Positions 44,537 through 53,373 of a stretch of 64,000 nucleotides of DNA are shown in pieces. Source of the DNA: Rhodococcus oxybenzonivorans (GTDB taxonomy: Bacteria; Actinomycetota; Actinomycetes; Mycobacteriales; Mycobacteriaceae); contig NZ_CP021354.1 of NCBI RefSeq assembly GCF_003130705.1, positions 1,426,001 through 1,490,000 of the forward strand, given 5' to 3'. The notes under the pieces were generated by a model that was given only the letters and a program-made list of their open reading frames with translations, made no database searches and had not been told where the DNA came from. The position numbers were made by a program, and so were the translations under genes. How positions within the stretch are numbered: position 1 is the first letter of the stretch; each line of letters begins with the position of its first letter.

Positions 44537-45313
44537 GTGCATACCAAGACGACCTGGATACTCGGTCCCCTCACGGTCATCGTCCTGGCCATGAGCGGCT
44601 GTGGGGACGACTCGTCAGGCTCTTCGGCGGCGAGCGACACCAGCGCCGCCGCCTCGGCGACCACCACCGCGAGCACCACCGCGGCAGCGGCCGCCCTGAT
44701 GGAGCAGATCCCCTCCCCGTTCGTAGAAGAACCCCAGCTCGAGAGAACCTTCCTCGGCGCGGTGGACGATTCGGACGCCTATGTTGCTGTCGTCACGTCG
44801 GGTAGCGACGCTGTCGCATTCCTGTGCGACGGCGACGACATGTGGATGTGGATGTCCGGAACGATGGACGGTGACCGGTTGGCATTGACCGCGCCGGACG
44901 GGTCGTCGCTCACCGGCACGATGAGCGACGGAAAGGTGTCGGGGACGGTCACCGGTGCGGGCATGACCGACAAGGCGTTCGAGGCCGCACCCGCGGCGGC
45001 CGATGAAGGCCTCTACCGCGCCACCACCAACCGCGACGGTGCCGACTACACCCTCGGTTGGATCATGCGCAGTGACGGGGTTCGGGGGCTCGAACGGCAG
45101 GCCGGCGGATCGACCACGGGTGGCATCGCCGTCGACCGGAACGACGACGACATGGACGAACGCAATCGGGAGCGGCGGCAGGAGCGCAGGGACAACGATC
45201 AGACCGCATGCGAGCAGATGGGCGGATACAACGACTGGCTGGCCTCACAACCGCAGACACCGCCGGTCAGCGAGATGATGTCGATGAACAGCATGCAGAT
45301 GGAAGGCTGCTAG
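44537..45313 (+). CDS. Lipoprotein with Ser/Thr/Ala linker
   Basis: A 258-aa lipoprotein. The signal peptide ends in MSGC, with the acylated Cys at residue 22. A low-complexity Ser/Thr/Ala linker (23-55), a beta-rich domain (about 65-180, with repeated D-G turns) and a charged Arg/Asp-rich segment follow, ending in a Met-rich tail (MMSMNSMQMEGC). The Met-rich tail could bind copper, but this is only suggested. GTG 44537 has GCGGAGG upstream. No family is recognised. Confidence 0.75.
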   Translation: MHTKTTWILGPLTVIVLAMSGCGDDSSGSSAASDTSAAASATTTASTTAAAAALMEQIPSPFVEEPQLERTFLGAVDDSDAYVAVVTSGSDAVAFLCDGDDMWMWMSGTMDGDRLALTAPDGSSLTGTMSDGKVSGTVTGAGMTDKAFEAAPAAADEGLYRATTNRDGADYTLGWIMRSDGVRGLERQAGGSTTGGIAVDRNDDDMDERNRERRQERRDNDQTACEQMGGYNDWLASQPQTPPVSEMMSMNSMQMEGC

Positions 45314-45326
45314 CAGGGTCCGTGTT

Positions 45327-46082
45327 CTAGCAGGGGCCCTGTTCGGAGCTGCAGCGGTACCACTCGCGTGCGTTGTCGCCCATGACGGCATCGAAATCGT
45401 CTCCCACCGCCTCCGCGACTATGTCGATGTCGCTGTCCTGGAACACTCTTCGTGAACGGCTGCCGGGGAGGTCGGTGCCGAACATCAGTGCCCGGGGGTT
45501 GACGGCGTGAATTTTGCGGAGGACTTCACACACGTCGTCGATGGTGGTTCTACCGAACCCGGTTGCTTTCACGCGTGCGCCGCGGTCGACGAGATCCAGT
45601 AGGTAGGGCAGCCCGCGGGTCGACATGCCGAGGTGATCGATACTGACGGCGGGCAGCTTGGCGAACACCGGCTCGAGCGACAACAGGAGGGTGGCGTCAA
45701 CGTAGAACTCGGCGTGCCAGCCGGCGAGTTCGTACGCGCGCAGTGCCTGCTTGGTGAGGAGCTTCAGATCGGTCGCGCTGCGGCGGAGGTTGAACCGGAC
45801 TGCCCGCACGCCGGCAGAGTCGAGTCGCAGAATGTCATCATCGGTGGCGTCGGGCTCGAGGTGTGTGACGCCGACCCAGCTGGGGCCGAGTTCTTCCAGC
45901 GCGGCAATCAGATAGCTCTGGTCGGTGCCCTGGTACGACGCAGTGACCACGGCGCCACCGTCCACGCCGAAACCTTCGGTCCGTGCACGGTAATCGGCAA
46001 TGGTGAAGGGGTCAGGCAGGTAGCCGTGATTCTCGAACACCGGGAACCGGGGATCGATGATATGCACGTGGGCATCAAACAC
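45327..46082 (-). CDS. Amidohydrolase family 2 (PDC hydrolase-like)
   Basis: A 251-aa TIM-barrel metal-dependent hydrolase. The N-terminal HVHIIDPRFP motif binds metal; AEFYVD, SIDHLGM and FGTDLPGS carry further ligands (His and Asp). The type is that of 2-pyrone-4,6-dicarboxylate lactonase and related aromatic-acid enzymes, although it is shorter than LigI (about 290 aa). The substrate is uncertain. GTG 46082 is the start. It is convergent with the lipoprotein gene (13 nt). Confidence 0.8.
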   Translation of the reverse strand: MFDAHVHIIDPRFPVFENHGYLPDPFTIADYRARTEGFGVDGGAVVTASYQGTDQSYLIAALEELGPSWVGVTHLEPDATDDDILRLDSAGVRAVRFNLRRSATDLKLLTKQALRAYELAGWHAEFYVDATLLLSLEPVFAKLPAVSIDHLGMSTRGLPYLLDLVDRGARVKATGFGRTTIDDVCEVLRKIHAVNPRALMFGTDLPGSRSRRVFQDSDIDIVAEAVGDDFDAVMGDNAREWYRCSSEQGPC

Positions 46083-46127
46083 GGTTCAATCTTGCCTTGT
46101 CGCCGGTCTACCACGCGTGGAGGGAGT

Positions 46128-46161
46128 GCGAAGGGAGCCTCCCGTGGGAGGCTCCCTTCGC
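46128..46161 (-). terminator. Hairpin terminator after fprA
   Basis: A perfect 16-bp stem (GCGAAGGGAGCCTCCC and complement) around a 2-nt centre, starting 13 nt after the fprA stop on the minus strand. There is no U-tract. Confidence 0.75.
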
Positions 46162-46174
46162 TGATGCTTGACGA

Positions 46175-47566
46175 TCAGGCCTTGTCGGGCTCGCTGGCCT
46201 TGAGCATGTCTTCGCGTTCGACGACCTTGATGCGCTCGCGGCCCTCGGGCTCACCGAGGCTGCGCTCGTGCGCGTCGAGGCGGTACCAGCCCTGCCAGGT
46301 GGTGTACGGAATCTGCTTGCCCTCGAGGTACTCGATGATCGCGTCCTCGGACGGGTTGGCCGGTTCGGCGAAGGTGGGCCGGTCCTCGAGCAGGTTTGCC
46401 ACGGTCTCGTTGGCGTCACCCTTGGTGTGCCCGATCAGGCCGACGGGGCCGCGCTTGATCCAGCCGGTGACATAGGTGGCCGGCATGAACCGGGCGGCAC
46501 CCTCGGCCGAGTCGTCGGCGATGACGCGTCCGGCCTCGTTGGGGACGGTGCCGGCCTGCTCGTCGAACGGCAGCTTCGCGATGTTCTGCGACAGGTAGCC
46601 CACCGCGCGGTACACGGCTTGGACGTCCCAGTCGTTGAACTTGCCGGTGCCCTTGACGTTGCCGGTGCCGTCGAGCTGGGTGCGCTCGGTGCGCAGACCG
46701 ACGACCTTGCCGTCCTCGCCGAGGACCTCGGTGGGTGATTCGAAGAAGTGCAGGTACAGCCGGTGCGGCCGGTTACCGACGTCGCGGATGGCCCAGTCCT
46801 GCAGGGTGTTGGCCACCATGTCGACCTGCTTGGAGTTGCGGCGCGCCTGCTCCGAGCCCTCGTCGTAGTCGATGTCCTCGGGGTCGACGATGACCTCGAT
46901 GGTCGGGGAGTGATCGAGTTCGCGCAGCTCGAGGGGCGTGAACTTGGCCTGCGCCGGTCCGCGGCGGCCGAAGACGTGGACCTCGACGGCCTTGTTGGCC
47001 TTGAGCCCCTCATAGACGTTGGCGGGGATTTCGGTCGGGAGCAGCTCGTCGCCGGTCTTCGCGAGGACACGGGCGATGTCGAGGGCGACGTTGCCGACGC
47101 CGAGGACGGCGACCTTCTCCGCGTCGAGCGGCCAGGTGCGCGGCACATCGGGGTGACCGTCGTACCAGGAGACGAAGTCGGCGGCGCCGTAGCTGCCGTC
47201 GAGGTCGATGCCCGGGATGTTCAGGTCGCGGTCGGCGTTGGCGCCGGTGGAGAAGATCACCGCGTCGTAGAAGTTGTGCAGGTCTTCGAGGGTGATGTCG
47301 GTGCCGTAGTCGATGTTGCCGAGCAGGCGCACCGACGGCTTGTCGAGCACCTTGTGCAGGGCGGTGATGATGCCCTTGATGCGCGGGTGGTCGGGGGCGA
47401 CGCCGTAGCGGATCAGACCGAACGGTGCCGGCATCCGCTCGAACAGGTCGATGCTGATCCCGCCGTCCGAGGCGGCATCAGATTTCATGAGTGCATCGGC
47501 AGCGTAGATACCGGCGGGGCCGGCACCGACGATCGCTACGCGCAACGGACGTGTCTGATCAGTCAT
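46175..47566 (-). CDS. fprA: NADPH-ferredoxin reductase FprA
   Basis: A 463-aa adrenodoxin-reductase-type flavoprotein that passes electrons between NADPH and ferredoxin. The FAD-binding motif VAIVGAGPAGIYAADAL is near the N-terminus, with PFGLIRYGVAPDHP, the NADP motif VLGVGNVALDIARVL, and GWIKRGPVGLIGHTKGD at the C-terminus (FAD site). It matches M. tuberculosis FprA (Rv3106). A 14/19 match to the IdeR iron box lies 46 nt upstream of the ATG, so iron-dependent repression is inferred. A strong terminator follows the gene. Confidence 0.93.
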   Translation of the reverse strand: MTDQTRPLRVAIVGAGPAGIYAADALMKSDAASDGGISIDLFERMPAPFGLIRYGVAPDHPRIKGIITALHKVLDKPSVRLLGNIDYGTDITLEDLHNFYDAVIFSTGANADRDLNIPGIDLDGSYGAADFVSWYDGHPDVPRTWPLDAEKVAVLGVGNVALDIARVLAKTGDELLPTEIPANVYEGLKANKAVEVHVFGRRGPAQAKFTPLELRELDHSPTIEVIVDPEDIDYDEGSEQARRNSKQVDMVANTLQDWAIRDVGNRPHRLYLHFFESPTEVLGEDGKVVGLRTERTQLDGTGNVKGTGKFNDWDVQAVYRAVGYLSQNIAKLPFDEQAGTVPNEAGRVIADDSAEGAARFMPATYVTGWIKRGPVGLIGHTKGDANETVANLLEDRPTFAEPANPSEDAIIEYLEGKQIPYTTWQGWYRLDAHERSLGEPEGRERIKVVEREDMLKASEPDKA

Positions 47567-47611
47567 CTGGAGCGAACTACCTTCTGATGGGCGGACAACG
47601 GATTTTCAGCT

Positions 47612-47630
47612 TAAGTTAAGCCCAGCCTAA
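47612..47630 (-). promoter_or_regulatory. Putative IdeR box upstream of fprA
   Basis: The minus strand reads TTAGGCTGGGCTTAACTTA, matching 14 of 19 positions of the IdeR/DtxR consensus TTAGGTTAGGCTAACCTAA, including the leading TTAGG. It is 46 nt upstream of the fprA start codon. Confidence 0.55.
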
Positions 47631-47823
47631 TCGGGTGGCCGAGGTGTGGCGTCACGCCCCTGCCCGGCGGGGCCCGCACTCGGTGGCGCCGAGAGAGCTG
47701 GGCGGCTCCCATTGTCTGGGCTTGCGAATGTCGTGGGTAGTCGTCTCCCGCTTGGGGGGTCACAAACCAGATTTGTACCAGCTGCTCTATACACTGCTGA
47801 CCACGCCGAAACGAAGGGAAGTC

Positions 47824-48270
47824 ATGTCCGATCCGAGCGAATCGCCGCACAACGCCGCGGGGGACGACCCGGAGGATCCCCGGCGTACCACTGCCACACC
47901 GTTCATCGCCGCCGTCGCCCTCGTCGTAATCATCCTGGTCGCGATCGTCGTCGGCAGTATTCTCTCGCCCGCCGACGAGAACGTCACCGAGGCTGACCGC
48001 ATCAACCGCTCGGTGGCCGATTACATCCAGGCCCGCAATCATGACGACGCCGACCTGCAGAAGTCGTTGGTGTGTTCTACCTGGTCGGACGACCGGTCAC
48101 CGCTCGCAGGGCGCGAAGGGGAGATCACCCTGCAGGGTGTCGACTCCTCCGAGGTGAACGGCGACCGCGCCCGGGCGGAGGTGCGGATCACGGCCGAGGA
48201 CGGTCGTGGTGAGGCGACGGATACCTGGCAGCTGACCCGCTCCGGCGACAAGTGGGTCGTGTGCAATTGA
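47824..48270 (+). CDS. Membrane-anchored protein with NTF2-like external domain (Rv0361 type)
   Basis: A 148-aa protein with an acidic cytoplasmic N-terminus (about 1-27), one membrane helix (28-52) and an external DUF4878/NTF2-like domain. The domain has VADYIQARNHDDADLQKSLVC and ends DKWVVCN, with two Cys likely to pair. It resembles M. tuberculosis Rv0361. ATG 47824 follows GAAGGGAAG. Function unknown; lumazine-binding-like fold members often sense the envelope. Confidence 0.72.
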   Translation: MSDPSESPHNAAGDDPEDPRRTTATPFIAAVALVVIILVAIVVGSILSPADENVTEADRINRSVADYIQARNHDDADLQKSLVCSTWSDDRSPLAGREGEITLQGVDSSEVNGDRARAEVRITAEDGRGEATDTWQLTRSGDKWVVCN

Positions 48271-48334
48271 TGCGTGCCCAGAAGAGGGCCGCTTGCCCGG
48301 CAGGGCATCGAAAAGAGGGTTGTGAAAAGCTGAC

Positions 48335-48757
48335 ATGGTGAGTTACGCAGGCGACATAACGCCGGAGCATGCCTGGGAGCTGCTTCGCGACAATCCCGAC
48401 GCTGTGCTGGTCGACGTACGAACAGATGCCGAATGGAAATACGTCGGTGTTCCCGATACGTCCTCACTGGGCAAGCAGCCGGTGCTGATCGAGTGGGTGA
48501 GCTATCCCCACGGTGCGCGCAACGACAATTTTGTGGATCAGTTGAAGGAAGCCGGGATCACCGGGGGCGAGGACGCACCCGTCATCTTCCTGTGTCGATC
48601 CGGTCAGCGTTCCATCGGTGCGGCGGAGGCCGCGACAGCGGCGGGCATCGGCCCGTCGTACAACGTGCTCGACGGTTTCGAAGGCGCCTTGGACGCCGAC
48701 GGTCATCGTGGGGCGGTCGGCTGGCGGGCGCTGGGCCTGCCGTGGAGGCAGTGGTGA
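48335..48757 (+). CDS. Rhodanese-domain protein (Rv0390 type)
   Basis: A 140-aa single rhodanese domain. The active-site Cys is in FLCRSGQRSIGAA, with DVRTDAEWKYVGVPD earlier. It matches Rv0390 of M. tuberculosis in length and in its position directly before metZ. It probably carries sulfane sulfur, perhaps for the sulfhydrylase encoded next. Its TGA overlaps the metZ GTG by 4 nt. Confidence 0.88.
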   Translation: MVSYAGDITPEHAWELLRDNPDAVLVDVRTDAEWKYVGVPDTSSLGKQPVLIEWVSYPHGARNDNFVDQLKEAGITGGEDAPVIFLCRSGQRSIGAAEAATAAGIGPSYNVLDGFEGALDADGHRGAVGWRALGLPWRQW

Positions 48758-49977
48758 GTGCAATTCCCCAGGGCGGCGCGTTTCAGAAGGCGCTGCCGGA
48801 CGGCATCGGTCAGGGCACGATCAGTGTGCGCGGCGGAACCCTCCGATCAGGCTTCGAGGAAACGTCCGAAGCGATCTTCCTGAATTCGGGCTTCGTGTTC
48901 GAGAGCGCGGGAGCGGCCGAGGCGTCGTTCACCGGCGATATCGACCACTTTGTCTACTCGCGTTACGGCAACCCGACCGTGAAGATGTTCGAGGAGCGGC
49001 TCCGTCTCATCGAGGGTGCGGAAGCGTGCTTCGCCACCGCGAGCGGGATGTCTGCGGTGTTCACCGCCCTGGGCGCCCTGCTGAAGGCCGGCGACCGCCT
49101 GGTGGCGGCGCGCAGCCTGTTCGGGTCCTGCTTCGTGGTGTGCAACGAGATCCTGCCGCGCTGGGGTGTCGAGACGGTGTTCGTCGACGGCGAAGACCTC
49201 GACCAGTGGGAGGAGGCCCTCTCGACGCCGACCACGGCAGTGTTCTTCGAGACGCCTTCCAATCCGATGCAAACGCTCGTGGACGTGCCGCGCGTGGTGG
49301 AGCTGGCGCATGCAGCAGGTGCCAAGGTCGTGCTGGACAACGTGTTTGCTACACCGCTGCTGCAACGCAGCCTCGATCTGGGAGCTGACGTCGTCGTCTA
49401 CTCCGGGACCAAGCACATCGACGGTCAGGGGCGCGTGCTCGGCGGTGCGATCCTCGGATCACAGGAGTACATCGACGGTCCGGTCCAGAACTTGATGCGT
49501 CACACAGGTCCGGCACTCAGTCCGTTCAACGCCTGGACGCTACTCAAGGGCCTGGAGACGATGCCGATCCGCGTGCGGCACTCGGTCGGTTCCGCTTTGC
49601 AGATCGCGCGGTTCCTCGAATCGAATGCCGCGGTCGAATGGGTCAAGTACCCGTACCTCGAGTCCCATCCCCAGCACGAGCTCGCCAAGCGCCAGATGAG
49701 CGGCGGCGGCACGGTGGTCACCTTCGCGCTCGCTGCCGCCGAGAACGAGGCCAAGAAGCGTGCGTTCGAAGTGCTCGACGCGCTGCGGCTGGTCAACATT
49801 TCGAACAATCTCGGTGACTCCAAGTCGCTCATCACCCACCCCGCCACCACGACCCACCGGGCAATGGGACCCGAAGGGCGTGCGGCAGTGGGAATTACGG
49901 ACGGCGTCGTCCGGCTCTCCGTCGGACTCGAAGACACCGAGGACCTACTGTCCGATCTCGAGCACGCGCTGAGCTGA
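48754..49977 (+). CDS. metZ: O-succinylhomoserine sulfhydrylase MetZ
   Basis: A 407-aa PLP enzyme of the Cys/Met metabolism family that makes homocysteine from O-succinylhomoserine and sulfide. The PLP lysine is in VYSGTKHIDGQGRVLGG, with FVYSRYGNPTVKMFEERL and ASGMSAVFTALGALL around the cofactor. The length fits M. tuberculosis MetZ (406 aa). It is translationally coupled to the rhodanese gene, as in M. tuberculosis. Confidence 0.93.
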   Translation: MSAIPQGGAFQKALPDGIGQGTISVRGGTLRSGFEETSEAIFLNSGFVFESAGAAEASFTGDIDHFVYSRYGNPTVKMFEERLRLIEGAEACFATASGMSAVFTALGALLKAGDRLVAARSLFGSCFVVCNEILPRWGVETVFVDGEDLDQWEEALSTPTTAVFFETPSNPMQTLVDVPRVVELAHAAGAKVVLDNVFATPLLQRSLDLGADVVVYSGTKHIDGQGRVLGGAILGSQEYIDGPVQNLMRHTGPALSPFNAWTLLKGLETMPIRVRHSVGSALQIARFLESNAAVEWVKYPYLESHPQHELAKRQMSGGGTVVTFALAAAENEAKKRAFEVLDALRLVNISNNLGDSKSLITHPATTTHRAMGPEGRAAVGITDGVVRLSVGLEDTEDLLSDLEHALS

Positions 49978-50001
49978 CTACACCTCGCACCCGGCCCGAA
50001 G

Positions 50002-50823
50002 TCAGACCGAGGTTTCGGCCCGATCGAACGGATCCGAGGTGCGCCCGACGAGATCGGCCACGGACTTGAGGACTGCCGTGGGGCGGTACGGGAAGAGCTC
50101 GACCGAATCGCGCGTCGAGATACCGGTCAGCACCAGAATGGTCTGCAGCCCGGCTTCGAGCCCGCACACGATGTCGGTGTCCATGCGATCGCCGATCATC
50201 AGGGTGTTCGCGGAGTGCGCCCCGATGGCACGGAGCGCGGAGCGCATCATCAGGGCGTTCGGCTTGCCCACGTAGTAGGGGTCGCGGCCGGTGGCCTTGC
50301 TGATCAATGCGGCAACGGATCCGGTGGCAGGTAACGATCCCTCCCGGGACGGTCCGGTGGGATCGGGGTTGGTGGCGATGAAGCGAGCACCTCTCTCCAC
50401 CAAGCGGATTGCGGTGGTGATCGCCTCGAAGGAGTACGTGCGGGTCTCACCGAGCACCACGTAGTCGGGATCGTTCTCGGTGAGGACGTAACCGATGTCG
50501 TGCAGTGCGGTGGTGAGACCGGACTCGCCCACCACATAGGCGCTGCCGTTCGGCCGCTGGCTCGCCAGGAACGTGGCGGTCGCCAAAGCAGACGTCCAGA
50601 TGGATTCCTCGGGAATGTCGAGTCCCGTGCGGAGAAGCCGGGCGCGGAGGTCGCGGGGTGTCCTGATGGAGTTGTTGGTGAGCACGATGAACGGGATTTC
50701 GGCTTCGCGGAGCTCGGCCAGGAAGAGGTCTGCCCCCGGGACCAGGTGTTCTTCGTGGACGAGAACTCCGTCCATGTCCATCAGGTACGTCCAGCCGGGG
50801 TTCTCTACATCTGTTGTGCTCAC
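50002..50823 (-). CDS. HAD phosphatase, NagD/PGP type
   Basis: A 273-aa HAD-superfamily phosphatase of subclass IIA. Motif I is [15 protein letters not shown] (nucleophile Asp), motif II is VLTNNS, motif III is [10 protein letters not shown] and motif IV is [14 protein letters not shown]. Relatives include NagD nucleotidase and 4-nitrophenylphosphatase. GTG 50823 gives [13 protein letters not shown] 50844 would add 7 residues. It is convergent with metZ (24 nt). Confidence 0.88.
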   Translation of the reverse strand: MSTTDVENPGWTYLMDMDGVLVHEEHLVPGADLFLAELREAEIPFIVLTNNSIRTPRDLRARLLRTGLDIPEESIWTSALATATFLASQRPNGSAYVVGESGLTTALHDIGYVLTENDPDYVVLGETRTYSFEAITTAIRLVERGARFIATNPDPTGPSREGSLPATGSVAALISKATGRDPYYVGKPNALMMRSALRAIGAHSANTLMIGDRMDTDIVCGLEAGLQTILVLTGISTRDSVELFPYRPTAVLKSVADLVGRTSDPFDRAETSV

Positions 50824-50860
50824 CGACCCAGTATGAGGCAGCACCAGGCGGCATGCGCGA

Positions 50861-51628
50861 CTACGCCAGGAGCCGGCCCAGCCCGATCAGGCCGACCACC
50901 ACGATGGTCACCCGGAGTGCGGCGGGGGACAGGCGACGGCCATAGCGGGCCCCGAGCACTCCGCCGAGGAGCGAACCGACCGCGATGAGGCCCGCGGCGG
51001 CCCAGCTGATCCGGTCGAAGGCGACGAGCGTGTACGCGAGCGCGGCGACGATGTTGACGAGCAGGGAGAGCAGGTTCTTCGCGCCGTTCATCCGCTGCAG
51101 GCTCTCGGGGAGGATCGCCCCCATCACACCCATCAGAAGGATGCCCTGCGCTGCGGTGAAGTACCCGCCGTACACCCCGACCGCGAACGTGCCGGCCGTC
51201 AGCAACAGCAGACGCGGCCGGCTGAGGCCGGCTTCGTGACTACCGCGCTCCTTCGCCCACGCCTGGATCCGCGGCTGCAACACCACCAGCACGAGCGCGA
51301 GGACCAACAACACAGGGACGATCAACTCGAACACCGATTCGGGCAGGTGCAGCAACAACCATGCGCCGAGAATCGCACCGCACAGTGACGCCGGGATCTG
51401 CCAGCGCAGCCGGGACCCCTGCCCGGCCAGCTCTCGCCGGTAACCCCAGGTGCCGGAGACGCCGCCGGCGACCAATCCCACCGCATTCGACATCGTGGCG
51501 GTCACGGGTGGAAACCCGAACGCCACCAGGGTCGGGAAGGTGATGAGCGTGCCGCTGCCGACGACCGCGTTGATCGCACCTGCGCCGATGCCGGCAACGA
51601 GGATCGCAATGGCTTCGAGTGGAGTCAC
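50861..51628 (-). CDS. TauE/SafE-family membrane exporter
   Basis: A 255-aa membrane protein with 7-8 helices and the duplicated TauE/SafE pattern: [24 protein letters not shown] (short: GSGTLITFP) in the first half and [20 protein letters not shown] in the second. Family members are linked to export or import of sulfonates and sulfoacetate. No sulfonate genes are nearby. GTG 51628 starts the protein. Confidence 0.82.
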   Translation of the reverse strand: MTPLEAIAILVAGIGAGAINAVVGSGTLITFPTLVAFGFPPVTATMSNAVGLVAGGVSGTWGYRRELAGQGSRLRWQIPASLCGAILGAWLLLHLPESVFELIVPVLLVLALVLVVLQPRIQAWAKERGSHEAGLSRPRLLLLTAGTFAVGVYGGYFTAAQGILLMGVMGAILPESLQRMNGAKNLLSLLVNIVAALAYTLVAFDRISWAAAGLIAVGSLLGGVLGARYGRRLSPAALRVTIVVVGLIGLGRLLA

Positions 51629-51979
51629 CGGGGCGACGTTACAAGGGACGCCTGGCACCCTGCGCCCGGGTTCCGGAGACGCGCGCCGTGGAGAGGTGCC
51701 CACCCCATCCAACCTCATGGCGCGGCCGGTGTCAGCATTTGCACGCAGCCTGATCCGATTGCGTGGGTTTTCGGGTTTTCCTGTGTGGCAGGGGAATCTA
51801 CGTGCTTTGCATCGCCGAGGCCAGCCGTGTGCGCACCTATGCGGCCGCGCGGTCGTGGTCGTGGATGAGCCCGCGCGGACGGACGACGACGCGGCGGGCC
51901 GGGAATGGGACTTACCCCGACTACTCTCTGCCTGACACCGCGATGGTTGAACGCTGGTCCAAGTGGGCATCCCCCGCTC
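51629..51979 (+). other. 351-bp gap holding the promoter of the NRPS operon
   Basis: No gene is supported here. The gap separates the exporter (minus) from the acyl carrier protein (plus), so it should contain both promoters. A reading frame with AGGGGAATCTACGTG near 51800 exists but overlaps the ACP in another frame and has no family match. No IdeR iron box (no TTAGG/CCTAA pair) and no clear palindrome were found. Confidence 0.6.
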
Positions 51980-52279
51980 ATGGACACAGCACACGCCTCT
52001 GTGCCCGAGCCTTCTGACGGGTTGGTCGAGCAGCTACGGCAGTACCTCAGTTCGATCACGTCGACGGATCTCGGACCCGACGACGACTACTTCACGCTGG
52101 GCCTGGTGAGTTCTCTGCGGGCCCTGGAGATCGTCACCTACATCGAGGGCTCCCACGACGTCGTGGTCGAGGTGGAGGACCTCGACCTCGACAACTTCCG
52201 CACCGCTGCCCGTGTCGCCGAGTTCATCCGAAGGAAGCGGGGCGAGCAGGTTCGGGCCACGGACGGGGCGTCGCCGTGA
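51980..52279 (+). CDS. Stand-alone acyl carrier protein
   Basis: A 99-aa carrier protein. The phosphopantetheine site is Ser45 in DYFTLGLVSSLRALEIV; the usual DSL triad reads SSL, which is also seen in some secondary-metabolism carriers. It has acidic helices (DVVVEVEDLDLDNF) typical of ACPs. It is the first gene of the operon with an acyl-CoA dehydrogenase, a KAS III-like enzyme and an FkbH-like enzyme. In methoxymalonyl-ACP and tetronate pathways such an ACP receives the glyceryl group, and this role is inferred. The stop overlaps the next GTG by 4 nt. ATG 51980 lacks a strong ribosome site, so the start is moderately certain. Confidence 0.85.
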   Translation: MDTAHASVPEPSDGLVEQLRQYLSSITSTDLGPDDDYFTLGLVSSLRALEIVTYIEGSHDVVVEVEDLDLDNFRTAARVAEFIRRKRGEQVRATDGASP

Positions 52280-53373
52280 TCGGGATCGACACTCTCGTCG
52301 CGGCAGCGGAGACGGATGCGGTCGCATGGGACGAGTCGGGGCTTCCCACCGAGGTGATCGACGCTGCCGCCCGGGCCGGTGTCCTGGGTCTGGACCGGGC
52401 CCCCGCCTGCAAAGGCCTCGGCCTGAGCGCAGCCGAACTGGGCTCGGTGGCAGAACGACTCGGAGCTGTCTGCACGTCGCTGCGGTCGCTCCTCACGGTG
52501 CAGGGAATGGTGAATGCCGCGCTCGACCGATGGGGAAGCGCCGAACAACGGGAGCAGTGGCTGCCGGTGCTGACCACCGGTGAGCTCCTCGCCGGGTTCG
52601 CGGCGACCGAGGCCGGCGCCGGAACCGAACTCTCCTGCGTGGCCACCACCTTCGACCCCGCCGGTTCCGATTACCGGGTGTCGGGCAGGAAGCTGTGGGT
52701 CACCTACGGCCAGGTCGCGGACGTACTCCTGGTCCTCGGACAGACGTCCGGCGGCCTCACGACCGCACTCGTCGAAACGAGTTCGCCGGGGGTCACCGTG
52801 GAACCGGTACACGGGCAGCTCGGCATGCGCGGTACACGGGTGGCGCACATCGAACTCGACAACGTGTCCATACCCGCGACCCACGTCATAGCGCCGCCGG
52901 GATTCGGTCTGTCCCACGTCACCGGCACAGCCCTCGACCACGGCCGGTACACCATCGCGTGGGGGTGCGCGGGGATGGCCCGGGCGTGCCTCGCCGATGC
53001 GGTGGCTCATGCCGCGACCCGGGTGCAGGGCACTGCCGTGTTGTCCGAGCAGGACGCGGTGCGGTCGATGATCGGCCGCGGTTGGGTCGAGGTCGCCGGT
53101 GCGCGCGCCCTCTGTGAACGCGCCGCGCAGGAACGCGACGCACGCGAGCACACCGCCCTCTTCACCACCGTTGCCGCCAAGTACGCCGCTGCGCGCGCAG
53201 CCGTGACGCTGAGCCAGCAGGGAGTCCAGATCCTCGGCGCCACCGGATGCGCCGGAGACAGCAGGGTCGGCCGATTCTTCCGGGACGCGAAGGTCATGCA
53301 GATCATCGAGGGCGCCACCGAGGTCGCCGAATTGCAGATCGGTGAGTACGTGCTGGCCGGCGGTGTTCGATGA
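52276..53373 (+). CDS. Acyl-CoA/acyl-ACP dehydrogenase (FkbI-like)
   Basis: A 365-aa flavin dehydrogenase. It has the FAD-contacting FAATEAGAGTELSCV and the KLWVTYGQVADVLLVLGQ segment. The C-terminal QIIEGATEVAELQIG carries a Glu at the usual catalytic-base position (in IEGATE). Next to an ACP and an FkbH-like gene, it resembles FkbI/ZmaE, which oxidise glyceryl-ACP to hydroxymalonyl- or related semialdehyde-ACP. No FkbK-like 3-hydroxyacyl-CoA dehydrogenase is seen in the window. GTG 52276 and its stop overlap both neighbours by 4 nt. Confidence 0.85.
   Translation: MIGIDTLVAAAETDAVAWDESGLPTEVIDAAARAGVLGLDRAPACKGLGLSAAELGSVAERLGAVCTSLRSLLTVQGMVNAALDRWGSAEQREQWLPVLTTGELLAGFAATEAGAGTELSCVATTFDPAGSDYRVSGRKLWVTYGQVADVLLVLGQTSGGLTTALVETSSPGVTVEPVHGQLGMRGTRVAHIELDNVSIPATHVIAPPGFGLSHVTGTALDHGRYTIAWGCAGMARACLADAVAHAATRVQGTAVLSEQDAVRSMIGRGWVEVAGARALCERAAQERDAREHTALFTTVAAKYAAARAAVTLSQQGVQILGATGCAGDSRVGRFFRDAKVMQIIEGATEVAELQIGEYVLAGGVR

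Noticed and set aside
51763..52017. Short gene with AGGGGAATCTACGTG before a GTG start
   Set aside because: It overlaps the acyl carrier protein in another frame, has no family match, and its end has no link to the operon.
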